From Nonomuraea endophytica (lineage in GTDB: Bacteria; Actinomycetota; Actinomycetes; Streptosporangiales; Streptosporangiaceae): a stretch of DNA of 64,000 nt. Below are positions 49,648 through 58,125 of the stretch, one piece after another; within the stretch, counting starts at the first letter, position 1; the number at the start of each line of letters is the position of its first letter. A model generated the notes under the pieces. The model ran no database searches and had not been told where the DNA came from. It was given only the letters and a program-made list of their open reading frames with translations. The stretch spans positions 241,245 to 305,244 of the forward strand of contig NZ_JACHIN010000002.1 in NCBI RefSeq assembly GCF_014203235.1. Direction: 5' to 3'. The translations under genes and the position numbers were made by a program.

Positions 49648-50433
49648 TCAATGATCTCCATCCGGGGGCGGGGCGGCGTCCCAGTGGCGTTCGGCCGGGC
49701 TGTCGCCGCCGGCCGCGCGGGCGTGTGCGAGCAGCTGGTCCGGCCAGTCGTCGTCCCAGAGCATGGGGTGCTGTGACCGGTACGCGGCGGCGGCCTCGAT
49801 CTTGCGCCGCCAGTCGTCGTCCGTCAGGGGCTCGGCGGCCGCCGGGCGGTGACGTGGTTGTTCGAGTGCGTAGGGCAGGTCCTCGTACCAGCGGGCCCGC
49901 GGCCCGTCCGCGACCTCCCGCAGGGCCGTCGCGCAGCCCTGTGCCGTCAGCACGTGGTCGAGGTGACCGCCGATCGCCGCGGGCGCGTGCACCTCGTCCG
50001 GCGCCAGCCGGGAGATCCATGCGCCCAGTTCGGCGGCGACGGCCTCGGCCAGTGCGAGGTCGTCAGGGCCCGGCGGCGAGAAGAGGTCGTCCCCGGCCGC
50101 GCAGCGGGGTGAGCCGCCGGGTCCGCGCCGGTAGAGCGCCTCCAGGAAGTCCAGGTGCACCGGCTCGGCGCCCAGGACCGCGCAGGCCCGCAGGTCCTCG
50201 TCACGGCGCAGCCGCATGCCGGCGGCGGCCGATTCGCCGATCGCCGGGCAGGCTTCACGCCACCAGGTGTGGTACTGCTCCGCGTACGGCGGCATCGGGT
50301 CGCCCGCGCACCCGGCGAACACCGTCACCACCACGACCCGCGCCCCTCGGGAGGTCAGCGCGGCGATCGTGCCGCCGCGGGACAGCACGGCGTCGTCGAG
50401 ATGCGCCGACACGACGAGCGCCGTGCGGCTCAT
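49648..50433 (-). CDS. PIG-L family N-deacetylase
   Basis: A 261-residue zinc-dependent deacetylase. Metal and catalytic residues lie in VVSAHLDDAVLSRGGTIAAL (AHxDD) and GGHLDHVLTA (HxDH). The family removes acetyl from GlcNAc in mycothiol, GPI-anchor and glycopeptide pathways. ATGA overlap with the glycosyltransferase gene suggests it deacetylates the GlcNAc that enzyme attaches. Confidence 0.92.
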   Translation of the reverse strand: MSRTALVVSAHLDDAVLSRGGTIAALTSRGARVVVVTVFAGCAGDPMPPYAEQYHTWWREACPAIGESAAAGMRLRRDEDLRACAVLGAEPVHLDFLEALYRRGPGGSPRCAAGDDLFSPPGPDDLALAEAVAAELGAWISRLAPDEVHAPAAIGGHLDHVLTAQGCATALREVADGPRARWYEDLPYALEQPRHRPAAAEPLTDDDWRRKIEAAAAYRSQHPMLWDDDWPDQLLAHARAAGGDSPAERHWDAAPPPDGDH

Positions 50434-51584
50434 CGGACCGCCTCCGCCAGCCGCGCCCGGAGCAGGCGGTAGCGGCTCTCCCAGGTCAGCTCGCGCCCCC
50501 GGCCCAGCGCCCGCCTCCTCAGCTCGGCCCGCAGGGCGGGCTCGCGGAGCAGGCGTCCGAGCTGCCGGGCGAGATCGCCCGGCCGCCGGTAGTCGAAGTA
50601 GCGCACCGCGTCCCGTCCCACCTCGGGCACTCCCCCGCGCGCGCTCGCCAGGCAGGCCAGCCCGCTGGCCAGGCCCTCGGTCAGGACGAGAGGGCTGGCG
50701 TCCTCACACAGCGAGGGCACACAGAGCACGTCGGCCGCGCGGTACACCTCTCCGATGACGGCCCGGTCCACGAACGGCGAGAACTCCACCCGGTCGCCCA
50801 GCAAGGACGCGCGGTGCTTCACCTGCCGCTCGTACCGGTCCGGCGCGGAGGACGCGTGCAGTTCGGCGTTGCCCACCATCCGCAGCCGGAATCGCGCACC
50901 GGCGCGTGCCAGCTCCACGCTGGCGTTGATCAGCGCCATCGGTCCCTTCTCCGGGGCGAGCCGGCCGGTGAAGAGCACGACCGGCGCCTCCCCCGGCGGC
51001 TGCGGGCCGGGGTGGAACCTGGCCGGGTCGTGCCCGTTGAGCACCACCGCGACCGCTGACAGTGGCAGGCCGGTCCCGTCGAGGAAGCGCTCGGCCACGA
51101 ACCGGCTCACGCACACCACCAGGTCCGCCTCGGCCACCACGCGCGCCCGCTCGGCCGCCGGGAACGAGCGGAACATGTCGGCGTGCAGGTAGAGGCAGAT
51201 CCGCGCGCGCGGCCGGATCCGCCGCAGCTCCGGGACGGCGGCGACCGCGTTGTGCAGCACGACCGGTCCGTCGAAGCCGGCCGGCAGCGCCTCCAGAGCG
51301 GGCTGGAAGAACGCGGCGTAGTGGGCGCGGCGCTCGCCCCGCCCGGCCGACTCGTCGTCCTCCCGCCGGGCGTGCTCGTCCAGCGTCTCGCCGGGGCTGT
51401 CGTAGACGAGCAGCCGTTCCTCCCGCGACCTGTGCTCCCCCGCGCGGTCGGCGACGATCACCGTGTCGCCGCCGTGCCGGGTGTGCTCACGGGTGAGGTC
51501 GGCGGCGACCGTGCCGAGCGAGCCGCCGCTGGCCGGTGAGTAGACCTCGCCGGGCGGGAGCACGTGTGCCCAGGTCTCGCCCAT
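50430..51584 (-). CDS. GT4-family glycosyltransferase
   Basis: A 384-residue GT-B glycosyltransferase. It has the acceptor-loop region YSPASGGSLGTVAADLTREH, the donor domain VVLFTGRLAPEKGPMALINA, and LCEDASPLVLTEGLASGLAC containing the E-x7-E-like donor motif. Paired with PIG-L it probably transfers GlcNAc or a related amino sugar, as in mycothiol. The ATG shares one base with the acyl-CoA dehydrogenase stop (TGATG). Confidence 0.9.
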   Translation of the reverse strand: MGETWAHVLPPGEVYSPASGGSLGTVAADLTREHTRHGGDTVIVADRAGEHRSREERLLVYDSPGETLDEHARREDDESAGRGERRAHYAAFFQPALEALPAGFDGPVVLHNAVAAVPELRRIRPRARICLYLHADMFRSFPAAERARVVAEADLVVCVSRFVAERFLDGTGLPLSAVAVVLNGHDPARFHPGPQPPGEAPVVLFTGRLAPEKGPMALINASVELARAGARFRLRMVGNAELHASSAPDRYERQVKHRASLLGDRVEFSPFVDRAVIGEVYRAADVLCVPSLCEDASPLVLTEGLASGLACLASARGGVPEVGRDAVRYFDYRRPGDLARQLGRLLREPALRAELRRRALGRGRELTWESRYRLLRARLAEAVR

Positions 51585-52714
51585 CACCGATCCCTGGCCA
51601 CGAGGGCGAGCTGGGAGCTGATGGCCACCAGGCGCTCGTTGTTGATCATCAGGGGCGCCGACAGCAGGTCGCGCAGGATCCGGGCCACGGAGTAGGGGCC
51701 GTCCTCGGAGTAGCCGGCCATGCCGCACGCCCGCATGGCCGCCAGTGCGACGTCCACGGCGACCTGTGACGTGGCCAGCTTGAGGGCGTTGACCCTGAGC
51801 GTGAAGGCGACGGTCGGCTCCGCGGCTCCGGTCATGACGTCCTGTGTGTCCCTGGCCGCGGCGTCGAGCTGCGCCTCCAGGCCAGCCAGCCGCCAGCGCA
51901 TCTCGGCCAGGCTTGAGCTCGGCGGTCCCGCGCTCTCCCCGCGTGCCCTCGCATAACGCACGGCCCGGTCGGCGGCCTCGGACGCCAGGCCGTACCAGAC
52001 TCCGGCCCACAGCACGTGGGACAGCGGGGTCATGACGCGGGCGACGAGGTCGCCGAACGGCACCGGCAGGATCCGCCACTCCTCGAACTCGGCGCTGACC
52101 CGCAGCGCCGGGCTGCACGTCCCGCGCATGCCGAGAGGGTTCCAGCCGCCCAGGACCTCCAGCCGCGTACGCGCGGAGTCGGCGAGCACGGCGACCTGGT
52201 CGCTGGGCGGTGAGTCCGGACCCCGGCGGGCGCTGACGAGCAGGGCGTCGGCCTCGACGCCGTAGGAGACGGTGGTGGCGCGCTTGTCCAGGCGGGCGCC
52301 GGAGCCGTCGCGTTCGACCGCGCAGGAGCTGGTGCGCAGCGCGCCGCCGATGCCCGCCTCGCTGGTGGCCGAGGCGATGAGGAGCTGGTCGCGTACGACC
52401 ATGGTCACGGCTTCGCGCAGTTCCGGCGCTCCTTCGCCGACGAGCAGGCAGGCGAGCTGCACCTGGTGCATCGCCCAGATCATGGCGGTGGCGCCGCAGC
52501 CGCGCGCCAGGGCCGCGGCCATGCCGGCGAGCGCGGGCACGTCCGCGCCGAGGCCCCCGCGTTCCACCGGGGCGGCGGCGGCGAGCAGGCCGTGCGCGCG
52601 CAGGGCCGACAGCGCCTCCTTGGGGAAACGCGCGTCCCTGTCGACCGTGGAAGCGTGCTCGGCCAGCACCCCGCCGGCCAGCTCCCGGCAGGTCCGCTGC
52701 GGATCTCCGGTCAT
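51584..52714 (-). CDS. Acyl-CoA dehydrogenase-family flavoprotein
   Basis: A 376-residue protein with the three-part ACAD fold: N-terminal helices (FPKEALSALRAHGLLAAAAP), beta domain (LIASATSEAGIGGALRTSSC, GWNPLGMRGTCSP) and C-terminal helical bundle (RACGMAGYSEDGPYSVARIL near residue 335). In NRPS-like pathways such enzymes oxidise carrier-bound prolyl or acyl groups, or act as N-hydroxylases. ATGA overlap with the carrier protein gene supports oxidation of a carrier-bound substrate. Catalytic base not assignable by eye. Confidence 0.88.
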   Translation of the reverse strand: MTGDPQRTCRELAGGVLAEHASTVDRDARFPKEALSALRAHGLLAAAAPVERGGLGADVPALAGMAAALARGCGATAMIWAMHQVQLACLLVGEGAPELREAVTMVVRDQLLIASATSEAGIGGALRTSSCAVERDGSGARLDKRATTVSYGVEADALLVSARRGPDSPPSDQVAVLADSARTRLEVLGGWNPLGMRGTCSPALRVSAEFEEWRILPVPFGDLVARVMTPLSHVLWAGVWYGLASEAADRAVRYARARGESAGPPSSSLAEMRWRLAGLEAQLDAAARDTQDVMTGAAEPTVAFTLRVNALKLATSQVAVDVALAAMRACGMAGYSEDGPYSVARILRDLLSAPLMINNERLVAISSQLALVARDR

Positions 52715-53010
52715 GGGCGGTCGTCTCCCCGCGTCAGGCCCATGACCGCGTCCGTGATGACGGCCAGCGACCGGAACGTCGCCCGGGTGAGCAGCTCGTC
52801 GGGGAACTCGACCCGGAACTCGTCCTCCACCGCGACCATGACGCCCACCATCGCGAGCGACTCCATCCCCAGCTCCCATAGGTCGGCCTCGGCGTCCACG
52901 GACTCGATGACGCCGGGCAGCAGGTCCTTTCTGACCAGCAGGTCGCGCACGCGGCTCTCCACGTGAGTGCGCTCGTCACCGTGTACGGCTCTCGCAGGCA
53001 CCGCGTTCAT
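52711..53010 (-). CDS. Stand-alone acyl/peptidyl carrier protein
   Basis: A 99-residue carrier protein. LWELGMESLAMVGVMVAVED holds the phosphopantetheine serine (GMES; commonly GxDS). The four-helix pattern and acidic character are typical. ATGA overlaps at both ends bind it translationally to the transglutaminase-like and ACAD genes. It is the likely substrate of the amino acid:carrier-protein ligase at 61.0-61.8 kb. Confidence 0.92.
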   Translation of the reverse strand: MNAVPARAVHGDERTHVESRVRDLLVRKDLLPGVIESVDAEADLWELGMESLAMVGVMVAVEDEFRVEFPDELLTRATFRSLAVITDAVMGLTRGDDRP

Positions 53011-53867
53011 CCTCTCGGTCCGGTCTGCACAGCAGTCGCGAAGGACACCCCGGCCGGGCGGCCGGCGTCCAGTCCCACGGGCCCCATCTCCCCGGAGATG
53101 CGGGCGAGGACGGCCCCGGTGGAGCTGAGCACGTCCCACTCGGCGGGGTCGAGCAGCCCCCAGCGCAGCATCGCCCCCACGATCAGCGGGTCGTGCGGCA
53201 CCCACACCCCCTCGTTCTCGATCTCCGCCCAGTAGTGCAGGACGGAGAACGGCGGCGAGATGATCACGCCCTGGGCGAGGCGGATCGGCAGGCCGCGGCG
53301 ACGGCCCTCGCGCACCAGGAAGAGCGAGCCGCCCGTGCAGTCCGCGATGCCGGTGCGCTCGACGAAGTCCAGGTCGAGCCCGACCGTCATGGGCAGGCGC
53401 ACGAACCTGACGCGGCCGAACTCCTCCAGCAGCTCCGCGGCGCGCGGCTCCGGCTTGGGCCAGGCGGCGGGCAGGTCGAAGTGGGCGACCGCCGAGCCTT
53501 CCGGGCACGGGGTCCAGCCGGTCGGCAGCAGGACGTGGAAGTCGCAGTCCTGGTCCTCGCCGGGTTCGTGGGCGCACTCCGGCACGTACTCGATTTCGGC
53601 GCGCGCGGCCGTACCGGAGCGCAGGCCTTTCGCCCACGAGGGCGGGCCGAACGTCCACAGGGAGCGGACACCCAGGTCGAGTGAGACGTTGAGCAGGTCG
53701 AAGTGGTCGAAGCCGTCCGGGCCGCCGAGCCCGGCGGCGAGCATGGCCCGCAGCACGTCGGAGGGCAGGCCGTAGTCGCGCTCGGCCGAGCTCCACGGCA
53801 CCTCCGGGTTCCGGGCATCGTCCGGGATCAGCCGCAGCGAGCGCAGCGTCCCGTCGGGCACGCTCAC
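53007..53867 (-). CDS. Transglutaminase-superfamily protein, possible acyl-carrier amide synthase
   Basis: A 286-residue protein whose second half carries a transglutaminase-like triad: Cys in GIADCTGGSLFLVREGRRRG, His in SVLHYWAEIENEG and Asp in GVWVPHDPLIVGAM. The first 150 residues are unrelated to known domains I recognise. AdmF (andrimid) uses this fold to join a carrier-bound acyl group to an amine, and lasso B2 peptidases use it for cleavage. With a carrier protein beside it (ATGA), the AdmF-like role is preferred. GTG start overlapping the condensation gene stop. Confidence 0.75.
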   Translation of the reverse strand: MSVPDGTLRSLRLIPDDARNPEVPWSSAERDYGLPSDVLRAMLAAGLGGPDGFDHFDLLNVSLDLGVRSLWTFGPPSWAKGLRSGTAARAEIEYVPECAHEPGEDQDCDFHVLLPTGWTPCPEGSAVAHFDLPAAWPKPEPRAAELLEEFGRVRFVRLPMTVGLDLDFVERTGIADCTGGSLFLVREGRRRGLPIRLAQGVIISPPFSVLHYWAEIENEGVWVPHDPLIVGAMLRWGLLDPAEWDVLSSTGAVLARISGEMGPVGLDAGRPAGVSFATAVQTGPRG

Positions 53868-55273
53868 GCGGTCGCCTCCCCTCGGGGTGGGGCGATGCCG
53901 GTCAGCGTGCCCACGTCGGCCGGGCGGATCTCGCCGAACGCCGACTCGACCAGCAGCCGCTCGATGCCGGACAGCACGTCACGCAGGGCGCCGGCGTCCA
54001 GGTAGCGGGCGTCGGCGTGCAGGGTCAGCCGGAGCATCTCGGGGGTGTCCTCGGCGTACAGCGCGAACTTCTCCTGCTCCACCGCGGGCTCCGGCCGGAT
54101 GAGGCTGTCGCGCAGCGCCTGCAGCACGGCCGCCTCGTCGACCGAGCCGACCAGCCGGCGCTCCGGACGGGTCTCCTCGCGCATGTCGTTGAACACACAC
54201 GACAGGTCGAGCCGGACGCCGCGTTCCTCCTCCGTCTCCTGGATGATCCGGCGTAGCTCCCGCTTGTCGTACAGGCCGTTGCGGTAGGCGCGGAGCGAGG
54301 CGGTCCAGGCTCGGGTGACGACGTCGCCGAAACTCTCCCCGCGCAGGTCCAGCGTGACGAGCGCGCCCTGGATCATGCAGGCGACCGCGCGCCGCTCCGG
54401 CTCCTGGGTGCGGTTGGCGCAGATGAGCTGGACCGCGCAGACCGGCATCCCGGTGTACGCGCCGAGCACCAGCCCCGTCGCCCCGAGCAGGATCGCCGTC
54501 CCGCTGACGTCGTACCGCCTCGCCTGGAGGTTCAGGGCGAGGTCGGCGGCCCTGGAGAAGAGGACCGCCGCGTGGTAGGAAGGCGGGCCCGGCTCACCTT
54601 CTGCGGGGAACATCGTGGGCGGGACCGTGGCCAGCCTGGCGCGCCAGTGGTCCAGCGCGCCCGCGAGCCGCCGGCCGCCCTCGTCGGAGCGTTCGTAGGC
54701 GGCCTGCTCCAGCGGCTGCCGGGCGGTGGGCGGCGCGGGCCGTACCAGACCTTTGGCGCGGGCCTCGACCATCGCGGCCAGGTCGGCGACGAGATTGCGC
54801 ATGCCGCCGCCGTCGGCCGCGGTGTGCGCGATGCTCAGCAGAACGGCCAGCGGCTCGCCCGCGCGGTGAAAGACCGTGGGACGTAACGGCAGCTCAGCGG
54901 AGAGGTCCCACGGCAACCGCTCCACCACCTGGCGGCGCCCGGCCAGCGCCGCCCACAGCCCGTCGCCGTCGGGGCCGAGGTCGGCCAGGTCCACGGGCAG
55001 CCGGCCCGCGCTCGTGACCGTCTGCGTCAGCCGGCCGGCGGCGTCCTCGGTCAGGAAGGTGCGGAGCGACTCGTGCCGGCACATCAGCGCGCCCAGCTCG
55101 TCCAGCACGTCCTCGACGGTGAGCCCGGCCGGCACCTCCACCTCGCCGGAGGGGTTGAAGAACGCCTCGCTCGGGTCCTTGGCGGTGATGTCCAGCCACA
55201 TGGAGACCTGTCCGCAGGTGGCGGGTCCCGAACCGGTGCTCTGCCCGGTGAACTCGGCCGATCGTCGTTCCAC
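53864..55273 (-). CDS. Stand-alone NRPS condensation-domain protein
   Basis: A 469-residue condensation domain. The catalytic motif HHxxxDG reads LSIAHTAADGGGMRNLVADL: the first His is Ala, the catalytic second His and the DG are intact. LMCRHESLRTFLTED matches C1. C-terminal strands (LDLSCVFNDMRE, LTLHADARYLDAGALRDVLS) follow the condensation/WES fold. It lacks attached carrier or adenylation domains, so it must work with free carrier proteins. GTG start shares one base with the TAG of the StrR-like gene. Confidence 0.88.
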   Translation of the reverse strand: MERRSAEFTGQSTGSGPATCGQVSMWLDITAKDPSEAFFNPSGEVEVPAGLTVEDVLDELGALMCRHESLRTFLTEDAAGRLTQTVTSAGRLPVDLADLGPDGDGLWAALAGRRQVVERLPWDLSAELPLRPTVFHRAGEPLAVLLSIAHTAADGGGMRNLVADLAAMVEARAKGLVRPAPPTARQPLEQAAYERSDEGGRRLAGALDHWRARLATVPPTMFPAEGEPGPPSYHAAVLFSRAADLALNLQARRYDVSGTAILLGATGLVLGAYTGMPVCAVQLICANRTQEPERRAVACMIQGALVTLDLRGESFGDVVTRAWTASLRAYRNGLYDKRELRRIIQETEEERGVRLDLSCVFNDMREETRPERRLVGSVDEAAVLQALRDSLIRPEPAVEQEKFALYAEDTPEMLRLTLHADARYLDAGALRDVLSGIERLLVESAFGEIRPADVGTLTGIAPPRGEATA

Positions 55274-56289
55274 TACTGCCCCCTTGCCTGCGAGCGGGAG
55301 TGCGGCGGGCCCTCCGCCTGGTCGTCGAGGCGCTCCCGCACGTCGTGGGCGAAGTCGATCCAGATCTCCGCGCACTGCAGTGCCAGGTCGGCCACGATGG
55401 GCGCCAGGTGTGAGGGGACCGCGTCGAGCAGGTTCGGCTGCATGTCCTTGGCCGTCACGTGAATGTGCATCCAGCGGAGCAGGTGCCTGCCCGCCTCGGA
55501 CAGCCGCAGCGACGGGTCGCGCTGAATGGACTGCAGCCGCATGACCACATCGGTGGTCCGGTGCTCCGGGCGGCGGCGTTTGGGGGTGCGCGCGGCCACG
55601 GGGCCGGCGTCGGCGTGCCGTTCCGCGGTCTGTGCGGCCAGGGGGTCCTCGCCGCGCCGGATCCGCTGGCGTACGGCGTGCGCGGTGCCGACCGACACCG
55701 CCGCGTCCTGCGCGATCTTCCGCAGGGAGGCGTCGGGGTTGGCGGCGATCACCATGGCCGCGCGCACCCGGCCCTCCTCGGCGTTCAGCGGACGGCGGCG
55801 GCCGTCCTTGCCGACGCGGGCGTTCAACTGTGGAAAATCCACGGTCGAGCACTGCCGCAGTCCGCTCACGGTCTTCGCCGACAGCCCCGTGACCTCGGCG
55901 ATCGACCGGTCGGACATGCCTGGATGGGATTCGATGATGCGGAGCGCCGCCGCGCGCCGGTCCTGCAGCGACAGCGGCAGGCCGTGGGTGGCGTTGGCCC
56001 GCACCGCCGCCAGGAAGACCGCTTCCTCGCTCCCCTCGAAGAACCGTGCGTCGATCATCTGCCGGCCGTTGAGGATGGCGGCACCGAGGCGGTGCATCCC
56101 GTCGATCACGCGCATGGTCTCGCGGTGGACGAGGATGGGGGGAAGTCCGGTCTCCACGGCGGCCAGCCGGCGGACGTGGTCCTCATCCACTCCGAGGAGA
56201 CGTGGCGAGTCCCCCCTTTTCAGGAGCTTGATGTGCAGCGCATATACCTGGCGCGTGTCGTCGTTGTCGCGTTCCGATTCAACTCCCAC
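55273..56289 (-). CDS. StrR-type pathway-specific transcriptional activator
   Basis: A 338-residue protein with a ParB-like N-terminal domain (LPPILVHRETMRVIDGMHRL, AAVRANATHGLPLSLQDRRA) and a central helix-turn-helix (SDRSIAEVTGLSAKTVSGLR). A second conserved helix pair follows (GRRRPLNAEEGRVRAAMVIA, ASLRKIAQDAAVSVGTAHAV). This matches StrR, NovG, KasT and glycopeptide regulators, not chromosome-partition ParB. It is first in the operon and probably its activator. GTG at 56289 has GGGAG upstream. Confidence 0.92.
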   Translation of the reverse strand: MGVESERDNDDTRQVYALHIKLLKRGDSPRLLGVDEDHVRRLAAVETGLPPILVHRETMRVIDGMHRLGAAILNGRQMIDARFFEGSEEAVFLAAVRANATHGLPLSLQDRRAAALRIIESHPGMSDRSIAEVTGLSAKTVSGLRQCSTVDFPQLNARVGKDGRRRPLNAEEGRVRAAMVIAANPDASLRKIAQDAAVSVGTAHAVRQRIRRGEDPLAAQTAERHADAGPVAARTPKRRRPEHRTTDVVMRLQSIQRDPSLRLSEAGRHLLRWMHIHVTAKDMQPNLLDAVPSHLAPIVADLALQCAEIWIDFAHDVRERLDDQAEGPPHSRSQARGQ

Positions 56290-56415
56290 GATACTCCCGG
56301 TGTGTGAGACGGCCACCGGTGCTAGCCCACGACAGTGTGGACGACGGCTTGCAAGGGCCATATAAGAGCACACAAGATCGCACTCAGTCCATAACCCCAA
56401 CTGTGGTCGATCCGT

Positions 56416-56430
56416 TTCCCGGGAATTCCC
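56416..56430. promoter_or_regulatory. Overlapping palindromes in the StrR-like/GMC divergent promoter
   Basis: TTCCCGGGAA (56416-56425) and GGGAATTCCC (56421-56430) are two perfect ten-base palindromes sharing five bases. They lie 127 bases upstream of the activator start, in an A/T-rich stretch. Candidate operator. Confidence 0.4.
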
Positions 56431-56457
56431 GCATATTGCTCCATATTTGAACTACCG

Positions 56458-56484
56458 CTATCTGTCATTATTAGTGACGGATAG
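56458..56484. promoter_or_regulatory. 27-base inverted repeat, candidate activator site
   Basis: CTATCTGTCA (56458-56467) and TGACGGATAG (56475-56484) are ten-base arms with one mismatch, separated by seven bases. The repeat lies between the activator and the GMC oxidoreductase genes. StrR-family activators bind interrupted inverted repeats of similar size, although this sequence is not the StrR consensus. Confidence 0.6.
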
Positions 56485-56565
56485 TAATTCCGGACTGTTT
56501 GACGTGATCGCCGGGTTCGTTGCTAACCTGTGACCCTTGCGAAGATCACGCACTCCGGGGGGCTG

Positions 56566-58110
56566 GTGAGCGCTGTGCTGGACGCCTCGGCCGTCTATCG
56601 CTCGGCCGACGTGTGCGTCATCGGCAGCGGTCCCGGCGGGGCCGTCACGGCCCACCTCCTGGCCCGGCGCGGCCTGCGGGTGCTGCTGCTGGAAGCGGGC
56701 GACCGGGTCGGTCCCGGCGCGACGCTCGAAGCACTCGAACCCGGATGGGAACCCGCGCTCGCCCGCCTGGGACGAGGCCGACCGGCCCTCGTCGGGCGGC
56801 CCTGGTCGGCGAAGGCCCTCGGCGGCGGGATGGGCCTGTTCGCCGGCATCGGATTCCGGCTGCGACACGTCGACTTCGACGCCCGCGAGCACGTCGCCGA
56901 CGACGCCCTCGACCCCCGCTGGCCCATCGCCTACGCCGACCTGCGCGAGCACTACGACGAGATGGAACGCCTGCTCGGCGTCGCCAGAACCCACGGCGCC
57001 GACCCGCTCGAACCCGACGGCGCACCCGCCTCGCTGCCGCCGCACGCCTACAGCCCGCCCGGCCGCCTGCTCGCCGGCGCCGGCCGCCACCTGGGCCTGC
57101 GCCCTTTCCCGACGCCCCTGCTCATCAACTCCACCGAGTACGCCGGCCGCCCCGCCTGCCACGGCTGCGGCCCCTGCAACGAGCACGCCTGCCCCACCGG
57201 CGCCAAGGCGGACGTGGTCTCCACCCTGCTGGACCCGGCCGTCGAGGAGAACTCGCTCGTGGTGGCGACGGGCGGCCGGGCGCTGCGCGTCCACGCCTCC
57301 GCCTGCGACCGGGTCAGCTCGGTCGAATGGCTCGACCAGCGCGCCAAGGTCCGGCACACGACGCGGGCGAGGTGCGTGGTGCTGGCCGCGAACGCCGTAC
57401 AGTCCTCGGCCCTTCTCCTGCGCTCGCCCTCACGCTGGTCACCGGCGGGCCTGGGCAACCGCCACGACGTCGTGGGGCGCGGTCTCTGCTTCAAGGTCAG
57501 CGGGTACGCCGCCGGCACCGTAGCCACGCGGAGCGCCCAAAGCAGCGGCGGCCCGTTCTCGACCGTGTCCTTCTCCGACCACTACCTCGACGACGCCTGC
57601 CCGAAAGGCCTGGGCGGCATCATGTACGAGGCCAGCCCGGCCGAACGCGCGCCCCGCGACGGAAAGCTGCCGCTGCGCGTGCACTACCTCGCCGCCGACC
57701 AGCCGATGTGGCGCAACCGGGTACGCCTGTCCAACAAGAAGAACGGACTCGGCACACCCCAGCTGATGATGGAGTACACGACACATCCCCTGGACGCGGC
57801 CCGGCTCCGCTACCTCGCGGAAAAGGCGAAGAAACTCCTCGCGCAGGCCGGCGCCGCCGACATCACGCTCGAAGAGTCCGGCTACGAACGCGGCAGCCGC
57901 CATCTGCACGGCGGCTGCCGGGCGGGCGACGACCCCCGGACCTCCGTGGTCGACGCCGACGGCCGGATCCACGACCAGGACAACGTCTACGTGGTGGACG
58001 GCGGGTTCTTCCCCTATCCCGGCGGGGTGAATCCGACCTTCACCATCTTGGCGAACGCCTCCCGGATCGCTCGCCGGATCGCCCGGGACCTCGCGACGGC
58101 CACCATCTGA
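56566..58110 (+). CDS. GMC-family FAD-dependent oxidoreductase
   Basis: A 514-residue flavoprotein. VCVIGSGPGGAVTAHLLARR is the FAD-binding Rossmann motif near residue 18. HACPTGAKADVVSTLLDPAV matches the substrate/FAD region, and the C-terminal SRHLHGGCRAGDDPRTSVVD plus VDGGFFPYPGGVNPTFTILA is the GMC/choline-oxidase-like end. It oxidises an alcohol, sugar or amino alcohol. GTG at 56566 with GGGGGG just upstream is preferred over an unsupported GTG at 56530. It is divergent from the activator and followed by the aminotransferase gene. Confidence 0.9.
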   Translation: MSAVLDASAVYRSADVCVIGSGPGGAVTAHLLARRGLRVLLLEAGDRVGPGATLEALEPGWEPALARLGRGRPALVGRPWSAKALGGGMGLFAGIGFRLRHVDFDAREHVADDALDPRWPIAYADLREHYDEMERLLGVARTHGADPLEPDGAPASLPPHAYSPPGRLLAGAGRHLGLRPFPTPLLINSTEYAGRPACHGCGPCNEHACPTGAKADVVSTLLDPAVEENSLVVATGGRALRVHASACDRVSSVEWLDQRAKVRHTTRARCVVLAANAVQSSALLLRSPSRWSPAGLGNRHDVVGRGLCFKVSGYAAGTVATRSAQSSGGPFSTVSFSDHYLDDACPKGLGGIMYEASPAERAPRDGKLPLRVHYLAADQPMWRNRVRLSNKKNGLGTPQLMMEYTTHPLDAARLRYLAEKAKKLLAQAGAADITLEESGYERGSRHLHGGCRAGDDPRTSVVDADGRIHDQDNVYVVDGGFFPYPGGVNPTFTILANASRIARRIARDLATATI

Positions 58111-58125
58111 TTCGAGGGAGAACCC

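Noticed and set aside
55273-56289. Chromosome partition ParB
   Set aside because: Although it carries a ParB-like domain, the motifs and layout match StrR-type activators, there is no ParA gene, and it heads a biosynthetic operon.
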